Positions 50,772 through 61,967 of a stretch of DNA of 64,000 nucleotides are shown here, piece after piece. This DNA is from Phycicoccus jejuensis (GTDB lineage: Bacteria; Actinomycetota; Actinomycetes; Actinomycetales; Dermatophilaceae). The DNA lies in the NCBI RefSeq assembly GCF_000720925.1, contig NZ_JOEE01000001.1, positions 620,001 through 684,000 of the forward strand, read 5' to 3'. Position 1 is the first letter of the stretch. Each line of letters begins with the position of its first letter. A program made the translations under genes and the position numbers. The notes under the pieces were generated by a model that was given only the letters and a program-made list of their open reading frames with translations, made no database searches and was not told the origin of the DNA.

Positions 50772-50777
50772 ATGCTA
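50772..50777 (-). promoter_or_regulatory. Leaderless -10 element TAGCAT (nagZ)
   Basis: On the minus strand TAGCAT ends 6 bases before the nagZ ATG at 50765. It lies in the 57-base gap to the divergent pepN start. Confidence 0.5.
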
Positions 50778-50822
50778 GCCACCGGGCTGGGCGGCGCCGT
50801 CCGCGTCTGGTTGGGTGGGCCC

Positions 50823-53306
<2,484 letters not shown>

Positions 53307-53444
53307 GGCCCCGGCTCGCGAGAAGGGGTTGTGGCACAGCCGAGAACCCGCGTGGTTGCGCTCTCAGGATGCGAGGTCGCGCCGGCCGGGTGATGATCGC
53401 GGGGCACCACCCGAGCCCACAGGCATCTCTCAGGAGGACACCCC

Positions 53445-54971
<1,527 letters not shown>

Positions 54972-54978
54972 CGCCGTA

Positions 54979-55018
54979 CCACCACCACCAGCACCAGTGG
55001 TGGTGCTGGTGGTGGTGG
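54979..55018. terminator. Perfect 18-bp hairpin built of CCA/TGG triplets, bidirectional terminator
   Basis: The left arm 54979-54996 and right arm 55001-55018 are perfectly complementary around a 4-base GTGG loop. The arms are made mostly of CCA and TGG triplets. It lies between the convergent protease stop (54971) and VWA stop (55033), so it probably ends both transcripts. Confidence 0.7.
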
Positions 55019-55032
55019 GGGGCGGTCGGGGG

Positions 55033-57057
55033 TCAGCCGGCCCAGAAGCCGCGGCCCCCGAAGAGGTCGCGGTAGGACCCGAACGCCGCCTGCCCGGGGG
55101 CACGCCCGTCGAGGTAGGACCCGACGACCGCGGCCCCGAGGTCGCCGAGCTCGGGGGCGACGACCCGCCCGTGCGCGCGCCGGGCCATCGAGTCGACGAA
55201 GCGCGCGAGGCCCGGGTCCTCCCCGAGGCGGAAGAACGTCACCTGCGCCCCGAGCCGCGCCGAGGCGTCGAGCTCGCGGACGGCCAGGGCCAGGGTGCGG
55301 GGGTGCGGCGGGTAGTCGAAGAACACGCCCCCGCCGGGCTCGAGGTGCGAGGTGGGCTCGCCGTCGGTCACGACGAGCAGCACCGGCTGCGCGTCGGGGT
55401 GCTGGCGGAAGTGCCGGTTCGCGAGCAGCAGCGCGTGGTGGAGGTTCGTCCCCTTGTCCCACTCGGCGTCGAGGCCGGTCAGGGTCTCGATGTCCATCGT
55501 GCGGGCGTGCCGGGCGAACGCGACGAGCTGGAGGTCGTCGCCGCGGAAGCGGGTCGAGACGAGCTGGTGCAGCGCGAGCGCGGTGCGCTTCATCGGCACC
55601 CAGCGGCCGTCCATCGCCATCGAGAACGAGGTGTCGACGAGCAGCGCCACCGCGGCCCGGGTGCGCGCCTCGGTCTCGGTCACCTCGACGTCGCGGATGT
55701 CCAGGCGCATCCCCTGCGCGGGGTCGCCGCCCTCGCCGACGGTGCGGGTGATGGCGTTGGTCATCGTGCGCGTCGTGTCCCACGGCTCGGTGTCGCCGAA
55801 CTCCCACGGGCGCGTCCCGCCGCTCTGCTCGCCCGCCGCCCCGGCCTGACGGGTGTCGCGCTGGCCGCCCCGGCTCGACAACCGGCCGGCGACGTCGCGC
55901 AGGAGGGACTTGCCGAGCTCGCGCATCGCCTTGGGCGAGAGGCGGAGCGAGCCGTCGGACGAGCGGGTCAGCATCCCGCTGTCGCGCAGCGCCTTCTCGA
56001 GGTCGGCGAGCGCACGGGCGTCGACGGCGGCGTCCTGCCCGAGGTGGCGCGCGAGGGCGTCGAGGTCGACGTCGTCCATCCGCGAGCCGGGGCCGGACTG
56101 CGAGAGCTGCTCGGAGAGCGCGTCGAGCTGCGCGAGGTCCTGGAGGACACCGGTGCCGTCGCCGAGCCCGAGCCCCTGCTCGCCGTCGAACCGCTCGGAG
56201 CCGCCCCAGTCCTCGCCGGGGCGCAGGCCCTGCAGCAGGCCGTCGAGGCGCGAGAGCTGGTCCATGAGTCCCGGTGAGCCGAAGGCCTGCTGGGACAGCT
56301 GCATGAGCTCGGCGCGCTGCTCCGGCGACATCGAGGCCATCATCCGCTGGGCGGCCGCGGCCCGGGCGGCGAGGGCGTCGACGAGCTCCTCGACGGACTC
56401 GGGCTTCTCGGGGAAGAAGTCGCCGTGCTTGTCCATGAAGTCCCGGAACTGCTGCTCGGTGTCGTCGCCCCGCGCGTGCGCCTCGAGCAGGTCGCCGAGG
56501 TCGCGGACCATCTCCTCGACGGCGGCGCGGTCCTCGTCGGTCGCGTTCTCGAGGGCCTGCTTCATCCCGGCAAAACGCTGGTCCAGCAGCTCGCGGCCGA
56601 GCAGGTCCTTGATCTGCTCGTACTTCTCGCGTCCCTCGGACGAGCGCCACGCGTAGTCCGACAGCTCGCTCACCGCGGCCGCCGGTGTGGGGGAGAGGTT
56701 CTCGATGCGCATCTCGGCGAAGCGCGCGTCGTCGTCGAGGTCGCGGGCCAGCTGCTTGCGTTCCGCGAGGACCGCCTCGTCGAGCAGCCGACGCACCTCC
56801 TCGAGCGTTCCGTCGAGGTTGTGCCGCCGGAGCAGCTCCCGTCGGCGCTCGGCCACGCGGCGGGCGAGCTCGTCGAGGCCGGGGTGGTCACGCGTGCCCT
56901 GGCGCAGCAGCTCGCGCATCGCCCGCTCGGGGGAGTAGCCGGCCATGACGTCCTCGCCGATGGCGTCGAGCGCCTCGCGCAGGTCGACCGGCGGGGCCAG
57001 CGGGTCGCCGCCCCCGTAGCGCGTGAAGCGCGAGCGCCGCGCGCCCCGGTCAGCCAT
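55033..57057 (-). CDS. VWA domain protein, partner of the adjacent AAA ATPase
   Basis: This 674-residue soluble protein has a long charged helical N-terminal region (about 1-350) rich in Leu, Glu and Arg. A C-terminal von Willebrand A domain (about 465-640) starts at the MIDAS motif LLVDTSFSM, with the Thr of WDKGTNLHHAL and the Asp of VVTDGEPTS as further metal ligands. The architecture matches CoxE/ChlD-like partners of MoxR or ChlI-type ATPases. Its start overlaps the ATPase gene by 8 bases. The client process is unknown. Confidence 0.87.
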   Translation of the reverse strand: MADRGARRSRFTRYGGGDPLAPPVDLREALDAIGEDVMAGYSPERAMRELLRQGTRDHPGLDELARRVAERRRELLRRHNLDGTLEEVRRLLDEAVLAERKQLARDLDDDARFAEMRIENLSPTPAAAVSELSDYAWRSSEGREKYEQIKDLLGRELLDQRFAGMKQALENATDEDRAAVEEMVRDLGDLLEAHARGDDTEQQFRDFMDKHGDFFPEKPESVEELVDALAARAAAAQRMMASMSPEQRAELMQLSQQAFGSPGLMDQLSRLDGLLQGLRPGEDWGGSERFDGEQGLGLGDGTGVLQDLAQLDALSEQLSQSGPGSRMDDVDLDALARHLGQDAAVDARALADLEKALRDSGMLTRSSDGSLRLSPKAMRELGKSLLRDVAGRLSSRGGQRDTRQAGAAGEQSGGTRPWEFGDTEPWDTTRTMTNAITRTVGEGGDPAQGMRLDIRDVEVTETEARTRAAVALLVDTSFSMAMDGRWVPMKRTALALHQLVSTRFRGDDLQLVAFARHARTMDIETLTGLDAEWDKGTNLHHALLLANRHFRQHPDAQPVLLVVTDGEPTSHLEPGGGVFFDYPPHPRTLALAVRELDASARLGAQVTFFRLGEDPGLARFVDSMARRAHGRVVAPELGDLGAAVVGSYLDGRAPGQAAFGSYRDLFGGRGFWAG

Positions 57058-58438
57058 AGACGGTCTCCGACCCGTCGCTGTCCTTGCCGATGCGGCGGGC
57101 CAGGTACAGGCCCTCGAGCGCGAGCTCCATCGCGCTGGCCCGCTCGCCCTCGGTCGTCGCGCCCAGCCGCTCGGCGACCTGGTCGTAGACGTCGGACTCG
57201 CCGAGCACCGGCAGCGCGTCGAGGAAGGCCCGTGCGGTGACCTGCTCGCCGGTCGCGACCATCGCGCCGTCCTCGATGGCCTCGACGAGCAGGGCGAGGT
57301 CGATGCCCCCGAGCCGGCGGCGTGCGGTCTCGGCGGTCGCGGTGCGCAGCAGGTGCCCGAGCACCTCGCGCTCGCGCCCCTCCTCGCCGGTCTCGAGCTC
57401 GACCTTGCCGCGGAGCACCTCGAGCGCGGCCTCGAGGTCGACGACCCGGGCCACGGCCTCGGTCTCGCCCTGGGAGGTCGCCCGGTGCAGGGCCGCGGCG
57501 GCCACGGTCTCGGCCGCGGCGATGGCGAAGCGCGCCGAGACGCCCGAGCGCTGGTCGACCGAGCTCGACCCGCGCAGGCCGCGGGTGAAGCGCGCGACGA
57601 TCTCGACGAGGAAGTCCGGGACCTCGGCGACGAGGCTCGCCTCCTGCCGGATCACGGCGACCTCGTCGTCGACCTCCTGCGGGTAGTGGGTGCGGATCTC
57701 GGCCCCGAAGCGGTCCTTGAGCGGCGTGATGATCCGACCGCGGTTGGTGTAGTCCTCGGGGTTCGCGCTCGCGACGACGAGCACGTCGAGCGGCAGCCGC
57801 AGGACGTACCCGCGGATCTGGATGTCGCGCTCCTCCATGACGTTGAGCATCGCGACCTGGATGCGCTCGGCGAGGTCGGGCAGCTCGTTGATGGCGACGA
57901 CGCCGCGGTGGCTGCGCGGAATGAGGCCGAAGTGGATCGTCTCGGGGTCGCCGAGCCGGCGGCCCTCGGCGACGCGCATCGGGTCGACGTCGCCGATGAG
58001 GTCGGCGACGCTCGTGTCCGGCGTCGCGAGCTTCTCGGCGTAGCGCTCGTCGCGGTGGCGCCACGCCACCGGCAGCGCGTCCCCGAGCTCCTCGGCCCGG
58101 CGGCGCGACTCGACCGTGATCGGCTCGTACGGGTGCTCGCCGAGCTCGGAGCCCTCGATGACGGGCGTCCACTCGTCGAGCAGCCCGACGATGCTGCGCA
58201 GCAGGCGGGTCTTGCCCTGCCCGCGCTCGCCGAGGAGGACGACGTCGTGGCCGGCGAGCAGCGCCCGCTCCAGCCGGGGGATGACGGTGGTCCCGAAGCC
58301 GTGCATCCCCGGCCACGGGTCGCGGCCCTCGCGGAGGGCGGCGAGGAGGTTCTCGCGGATCTCGGCGTGCACGCCGCGGGCCTCGTGGCCCGACGCGCGC
58401 AGCTCGCCGACGGTGCTGACGGCCGGTGGGGCGCTCAT
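57050..58438 (-). CDS. ChlI/MoxR-like AAA+ ATPase
   Basis: This 462-residue ATPase has Walker A GERGQGKT at 70-77. Walker B is VVAINELPDL, with an Asn-Glu in place of Asp-Glu, and the sensor region is VVASANPEDYTNRGRIITPL. It resembles the magnesium chelatase I subunit and related ATPases that act with VWA proteins; no tetrapyrrole gene is nearby, so chelatase function is not implied. The start ATG 58438 has TAGCGT 6 bases upstream, and the intervening GAGGTG could also serve as a ribosome binding site. GTG 58441 is an alternative. Confidence 0.87.
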   Translation of the reverse strand: MSAPPAVSTVGELRASGHEARGVHAEIRENLLAALREGRDPWPGMHGFGTTVIPRLERALLAGHDVVLLGERGQGKTRLLRSIVGLLDEWTPVIEGSELGEHPYEPITVESRRRAEELGDALPVAWRHRDERYAEKLATPDTSVADLIGDVDPMRVAEGRRLGDPETIHFGLIPRSHRGVVAINELPDLAERIQVAMLNVMEERDIQIRGYVLRLPLDVLVVASANPEDYTNRGRIITPLKDRFGAEIRTHYPQEVDDEVAVIRQEASLVAEVPDFLVEIVARFTRGLRGSSSVDQRSGVSARFAIAAAETVAAAALHRATSQGETEAVARVVDLEAALEVLRGKVELETGEEGREREVLGHLLRTATAETARRRLGGIDLALLVEAIEDGAMVATGEQVTARAFLDALPVLGESDVYDQVAERLGATTEGERASAMELALEGLYLARRIGKDSDGSETVYG

Positions 58439-58444
58439 CACCTC

Positions 58445-58450
58445 ACGCTA
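58445..58450 (-). promoter_or_regulatory. Leaderless -10 element TAGCGT (AAA ATPase gene)
   Basis: On the minus strand TAGCGT ends 6 bases before the ATG at 58438. It is the same arrangement as at nagZ and nagB. Confidence 0.5.
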
Positions 58451-58487
58451 CGTCAGCATCGCCGACGACGGGAGCCCGGAGGTGGGG

Positions 58488-59796
58488 ATGCCTGCACGAT
58501 CCCGCAACCCGGCACGCCAGGGGGTCGCGACGGCCCTAGGGTGCCGTCGAGCGCGACGGCGCGCACGACGAGGACCACCCGCCGGCGCGGTCGCGGGCTG
58601 CGACAGCACCGATATCCGGGCCGTGGGGGACCTCGACGGCGACGGCGTGCCCGAGGTCGTCGTCGGGATGCCGACCCTCCACCCCCAGGGTGGCGGCGTC
58701 GACGTCCGGTTCACGCGCGGCGGCGGGCAGCAGCTGACCGGGGCGACGTTCGGGCTGGGGACGCCGAGCCCGACCGAGCAGTTCGGGGCCGCGGTGCTCG
58801 TGACCGAGCTCAACGGCGACCGGTGCGCCGACCTCGTCATCGGCGTCCCGGGCCACGGGTCGTCGGGGGCCGTGGTCATCGCCCTGGGCAGCCCGGGGGG
58901 CTACCGCGGGGCCGACGCCCGGGTGGTCTCCGCGCCGTCGTCGGCCGGCGCCGTGGCGCCGAACGGCCGCGCGGGTGGGGGCGTCGTCGCGATCCCGGTG
59001 CCGGGCGGCCTGCCCGGCACGGCGGTGCTCGCGACCGAGGACACGCCGGGCGTCGCCGGGGTCGCCGAGTCCGGCGACCTCTTCGGGCAGGTGCTCGCCC
59101 CCGCCGGCGACGGGACGGTGGTGGTCGGGACCCCGCGGGAGGACATCGGCAGCGTGCGGGACGCCGGCGCCGTCTCCGTGCTCACCCTCGACGGCGACAT
59201 GCGGTGGAGCGGGTCGACGTTCGCCCAGTCGACGGCCGGGGTCCCGGGCTCGCCCGAGCAGGACGACAGCTTCGGCTGGTCGGTCACCGGCTACTCGCTG
59301 GCGTCGGGTGGGCGCACCTCGTTCACCGTCGGCGTGCCGCGCGAGGACATCGGGTCGACCCCGGACGTGGGGAGCGCGGTCTCGCTCTCGGTGACCGGAG
59401 CCACCGTGCGCAGCAGCGTCTCCCTGACCCAGGGCGGCACGTGGCGCGGCCGGGGCCGTCACGACCTTCGACGACGGGGCCGAGCAGAACGGGGTGATGA
59501 GCGCCCTCAACGAGGCCTCCTACCCCTTCTCCGGCGGCCACGTCGAGGGCGGCGACCGGTTCGGCGGCAGCATCGCGTCGGGCACCTACCTGCGCCCCGG
59601 AGATCCGGTCGAGGAGCGCGCCTCGCGCCTGCTCGTGGGCGAGCGGGGCGAGGACGTCGGCTCGGCGACGGACGCCGGCGCCGTCGGGTTCAGCGACGAG
59701 CAGGGGCCCGGGCGGTACGTGACCCGCAGCAGCGGCCCGACCTCCCGGCTCTGGTACGGCGAGGTGCTGGGCGTGCCGACCTACGTCGCCCCCTGA
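58488..59796 (+). pseudogene. FG-GAP/integrin-alpha-like repeat protein, frameshifted
   Basis: One frame from about 58488 encodes FG-GAP repeats (DLDGDGVPEVVVGMP, VVVGTPREDIGSVRDAG, FTVGVPREDIGSTPDVG) up to about 59443. The next repeats (RLLVGERGEDVGSATDAG) continue only in the +1 frame to the stop at 59796. The switch falls between 59440 and 59460, near CGGGGCC. If not shifted, the first frame would run on through yajQ and the tRNA. The N-terminus has a GGAGG site before ATG 58488 and a lipobox-like VAGC, but no hydrophobic signal core. Either the gene is decaying or the assembly has an indel. Such proteins are normally secreted calcium-binding propellers. Confidence 0.65.
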
Positions 59797-59798
59797 GG

Positions 59799-60293
59799 TC
59801 AGCGGCGGTTGGTGTAGCTGAGCGCGACGTCGAGGTCGGCCTCGGTGAGGAGGCGCTGGACGGCCTGAAGGTCGTCGCGGGACTTGCTCGTGACCCGGAC
59901 CTCGTCGCCCTGGATCTGCGTCTTGACGCTCTTGGGGCCCTCGTCGCGGATCAGCTTGGTGATCTTCTTCGCGTTCTCGGAGGTGAGCCCCTCCTTGAGC
60001 GCGACGTCGAGCTTGTACTCCTTGCCCGACAGGCGCGGGCCGGCCTCGGGGACGTCGAGGTGCTTGAGCGAGACGCCGCGCTTGACGAGCCACGTCTCGA
60101 CGACGTCGAGCACCGCCTTGCAGCGGTCCTCGCTGTTGGCCTCCATCTTGATGACGTCGCCGGAGAGCTCGACGCTCGCGCCGACCCCCTTGAAGTCGTA
60201 CCGGTTGGCGATCTCCTTGGCCGCGGTGTTGACGGCGTTGGCGACCTCCTGGCGGTCGAACTTGCTGACGATGTCGAAGCTGCTGTCGGCCAT
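59799..60293 (-). CDS. yajQ: YajQ family nucleotide-binding protein (DUF520)
   Basis: This is a 164-residue protein of the conserved YajQ family; some members bind cyclic di-GMP or RNA. Family motifs are [14 protein letters not shown] at the N-terminus, IANRYDFKG and the C-terminal [17 protein letters not shown]. The ATG at 60293 is preceded by GGAGGG. It is divergent from the tRNA-Tyr gene, and its stop lies 2 bases from the broken FG-GAP gene. Confidence 0.93.
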   Translation of the reverse strand: MADSSFDIVSKFDRQEVANAVNTAAKEIANRYDFKGVGASVELSGDVIKMEANSEDRCKAVLDVVETWLVKRGVSLKHLDVPEAGPRLSGKEYKLDVALKEGLTSENAKKITKLIRDEGPKSVKTQIQGDEVRVTSKSRDDLQAVQRLLTEADLDVALSYTNRR

Positions 60294-60315
60294 CGAGGGG
60301 CCCTCCTGGGGTCGA

Positions 60316-60345
60316 TTGGGTCGGCTGGGTGCGGCTTGCTATCCT
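60316..60345 (+). promoter_or_regulatory. Promoter of tRNA-Tyr (TTGGGT - 18 - TATCCT)
   Basis: A -35-like TTGGGT at 60316-60321 and a -10 TATCCT at 60340-60345 are 18 bases apart, placing the transcript start about 8 bases before the mature tRNA. Confidence 0.55.
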
Positions 60346-60358
60346 TCCATGCGCACCA

Positions 60359-60442
60359 GGCAGGTTGCCCGAGCGGCCAATGGGAGCGGACTGTAAATCC
60401 GTCGCGAAAGCTTCGAAGGTTCGAATCCTTCACCTGCCACCA
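60359..60442 (+). tRNA. tRNA-Tyr (anticodon GTA)
   Basis: This is an 84-base class II tRNA. The acceptor arms GGCAGGT (60359-60365) and ACCTGCC (60432-60438) pair perfectly, followed by discriminator A and an encoded CCA. The anticodon GTA is at 60393-60395 in a CTGTAAA loop. A long variable arm follows, and GGTTCGAATCC forms the T arm. The D arm contains the expected GCGG. A hairpin terminator lies 11 bases downstream. Confidence 0.97.
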
Positions 60443-60452
60443 GTGCTCACGA

Positions 60453-60484
60453 GGCCCGGTCCCGGCACCTGCCGGGGCCGGGCT
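60453..60484 (+). terminator. Terminator hairpin after tRNA-Tyr
   Basis: A 13-bp stem (60454-60466 with 60471-60483) with one G-U pair and an ACCT loop starts 11 bases after the tRNA CCA end. An outer G-U pair extends it to 60453-60484. Confidence 0.65.
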
Positions 60485-60527
60485 CCGTCGTTCCCGCCGG
60501 GTCCCGGCGGGCGGTGCGGGTCGGCCC

Positions 60528-60533
60528 TAGGCT
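60528..60533 (+). promoter_or_regulatory. Leaderless -10 element TAGGCT (AI-2E transporter gene)
   Basis: TAGGCT ends 7 bases before the ATG at 60541. It decides the start over an in-frame GTG at 60514, which lies upstream of the promoter. Confidence 0.6.
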
Positions 60534-60540
60534 GCGGCGC

Positions 60541-61767
60541 ATGAGCGAGACGACGCCCACCGCCGTGGCGGGCACCGACCCCGACATCCTCGACCCGGCC
60601 CACCGCACCGACCGCCGGCGGACCGTGGCCGTCGTCGGCGTCCTGCTCGGCGTCGCGGTCCTCGGGTTCGTCCTGTGGCGCGGCAGCTCGATGGTCTTCT
60701 ACGTCGTCATGAGCTGGTTCGTCGCGCTCGCGATGGAGCCGGCCGTCGCGCGCCTCACCCGCTGGATGCCGCGCGCCGCCGCGACGGCCACGGTGATGCT
60801 CACCGCGCTGCTGGCCATCGGGGCCTTCCTCTGGCTCTTCGGCAGCCTCCTCGTCGACCAGCTGACCGCGCTCGTCTCGGCCGTGCCGGGCATTGCCTCC
60901 GACGTGCTCGAGCAGGTCAACCGCGCCACCGGCTCGCAGTACACCTACGACGACCTCCTCGAGCAGGCCGGCATCTCCCCGTCGGACCTCAGCGGGTACG
61001 CCCAGAGCGTCGCGTTCGGCGTCTTCGGCTTCCTCACCGCGCTGCTCGGCGCCTTCTTCGGCATCTTCGTCGTCGCGTTCCTCGTCTTCTACATCTCGGC
61101 CGGGATGCCCCGCCTGCGCCGGTGGCTCGCCGGCCGGATGAACCCCCGCGTCCAGGTGCCGTTCCTCACCGCCTGGGACCTCGCGAAGGTCAAGGTCGGC
61201 AACTACATCGCCGCCCGCGTCGTCCTCGCCTCGCTCAACGCCGTCGCGAGCGGCGTCGCCTTCTTCCTCCTCGACCTGCCGTACTGGCTGCCGCTGGCCC
61301 TGTGGACCGGCCTCGTCGCGCAGTTCATCCCGAACATCGGCACGTACGTCTCCATCGCGCTGCCGGTGGTCGTCGGGCTCACCTCGCCCGACCCGTGGCT
61401 CGGCGTGTGGGTGCTCGTGTGGGGCATCGCCTACCAGCAGGTCGAGAACCTGACGATCGAGCCGCGCATCTCCGCCCGGGCGGTCGACGTCCACCCGGCG
61501 GTGTCGTTCGGGGCGGCGCTGCTCGGGGCGCAGCTGTTCGGGCTCTCGGGCGCGCTCATGGGTGTCCCGCTCGCGGCGACCGCGATGGCCATGCTCGAGA
61601 TCTACCAGCGCCGCTACGAGATCACCCCCGAGACCGAGGAGCGCGTCGCCGCGCTCGTCGCCCCGCGCGTCGACCCCGAGGAGGACGAGCCCGAGCTGCC
61701 CGCCCTCGAGGAGGCCCGCCGGGCCGCCGAGGACGCCGACGCGCCGGAGCGCCCAGCCGCTCGCTGA
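60541..61767 (+). CDS. AI-2E family transporter (TqsA/PerM-like)
   Basis: This 408-residue membrane permease has about eight helices. The family-specific second half includes LAKVKVGNYIAARVVLASLN, the loop LVAQFIPNIGTYVS and QQVENLTIEPRI. Family members export signal molecules or act as ion antiporters; the cargo here is unknown. The C-terminal 60 residues are acidic and hydrophilic. The start at 60541 is set by the leaderless -10. Confidence 0.88.
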   Translation: MSETTPTAVAGTDPDILDPAHRTDRRRTVAVVGVLLGVAVLGFVLWRGSSMVFYVVMSWFVALAMEPAVARLTRWMPRAAATATVMLTALLAIGAFLWLFGSLLVDQLTALVSAVPGIASDVLEQVNRATGSQYTYDDLLEQAGISPSDLSGYAQSVAFGVFGFLTALLGAFFGIFVVAFLVFYISAGMPRLRRWLAGRMNPRVQVPFLTAWDLAKVKVGNYIAARVVLASLNAVASGVAFFLLDLPYWLPLALWTGLVAQFIPNIGTYVSIALPVVVGLTSPDPWLGVWVLVWGIAYQQVENLTIEPRISARAVDVHPAVSFGAALLGAQLFGLSGALMGVPLAATAMAMLEIYQRRYEITPETEERVAALVAPRVDPEEDEPELPALEEARRAAEDADAPERPAAR

Positions 61768-61773
61768 CCCCCC

Positions 61774-61786
61774 GCGAGTCACTCGC
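61774..61786. promoter_or_regulatory. Dyad GCGAGTCACTCGC (candidate operator)
   Basis: This is a perfect 6-bp inverted repeat with a 1-base centre, 7 bases after the AI-2E gene stop and directly abutting the next dyad. GCGAGTCAC recurs at 61934-61942. Confidence 0.5.
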
Positions 61787-61805
61787 GTATCGGGTGACCC
61801 GATAC
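61787..61805. promoter_or_regulatory. Dyad GTATCGGGTGACCCGATAC, copy 1 (candidate operator)
   Basis: This is a perfect 9-bp inverted repeat with a 1-base centre. An identical 19-base copy lies 62 bases downstream, centre to centre. The size suits a TetR-like or similar dimeric repressor; the regulator is unknown. Confidence 0.65.
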
Positions 61806-61847
61806 ACCTGCGCTTCCCCCGACAACGGTTCCCGGGTTAAGCGCGCC

Positions 61848-61868
61848 CGTATCGGGTGACCCGATACG
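61848..61868. promoter_or_regulatory. Dyad GTATCGGGTGACCCGATAC, copy 2 (candidate operator)
   Basis: This is an identical copy of the 19-base dyad, extended here by one more C-G pair on each side. It lies about 100 bases before the carboxylase gene start. Confidence 0.65.
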
Positions 61869-61929
61869 CGTGGGACCACCGGCGGGTCGGGGCGGGCTGA
61901 GGGACCGACATCGGTGCTCGCCGTCCATT

Positions 61930-61939
61930 ACTCGCGAGT
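61930..61939. promoter_or_regulatory. Dyad ACTCGCGAGT in the carboxylase promoter region
   Basis: This 10-base perfect palindrome lies 28 bases before the ATG at 61968 and shares GCGAGTCAC with the dyad at 61774. Its position suggests overlap with the core promoter of the carboxylase gene. Confidence 0.45.
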
Positions 61940-61967
61940 CACCGCGCTCGGATGGCAGGCTCGGCGC

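Noticed and set aside
57050..58438. Magnesium chelatase subunit I
   Set aside because: Motifs resemble ChlI, but no bacteriochlorophyll or cobalamin gene is nearby and the VWA partner lacks the ChlD layout, so a general ATPase/VWA pair is the safer call.
58537..58542. TAGGGT as another leaderless -10, for the FG-GAP gene
   Set aside because: No ATG, GTG or TTG in the FG-GAP frame follows at 6-8 bases, and the only good start (ATG 58488 with GGAGG) lies upstream of it.
60359..60442. tRNA-Tyr as an integration site for a mobile island
   Set aside because: No integrase gene and no repeated tRNA 3' end are seen downstream; the neighbours are ordinary genes.
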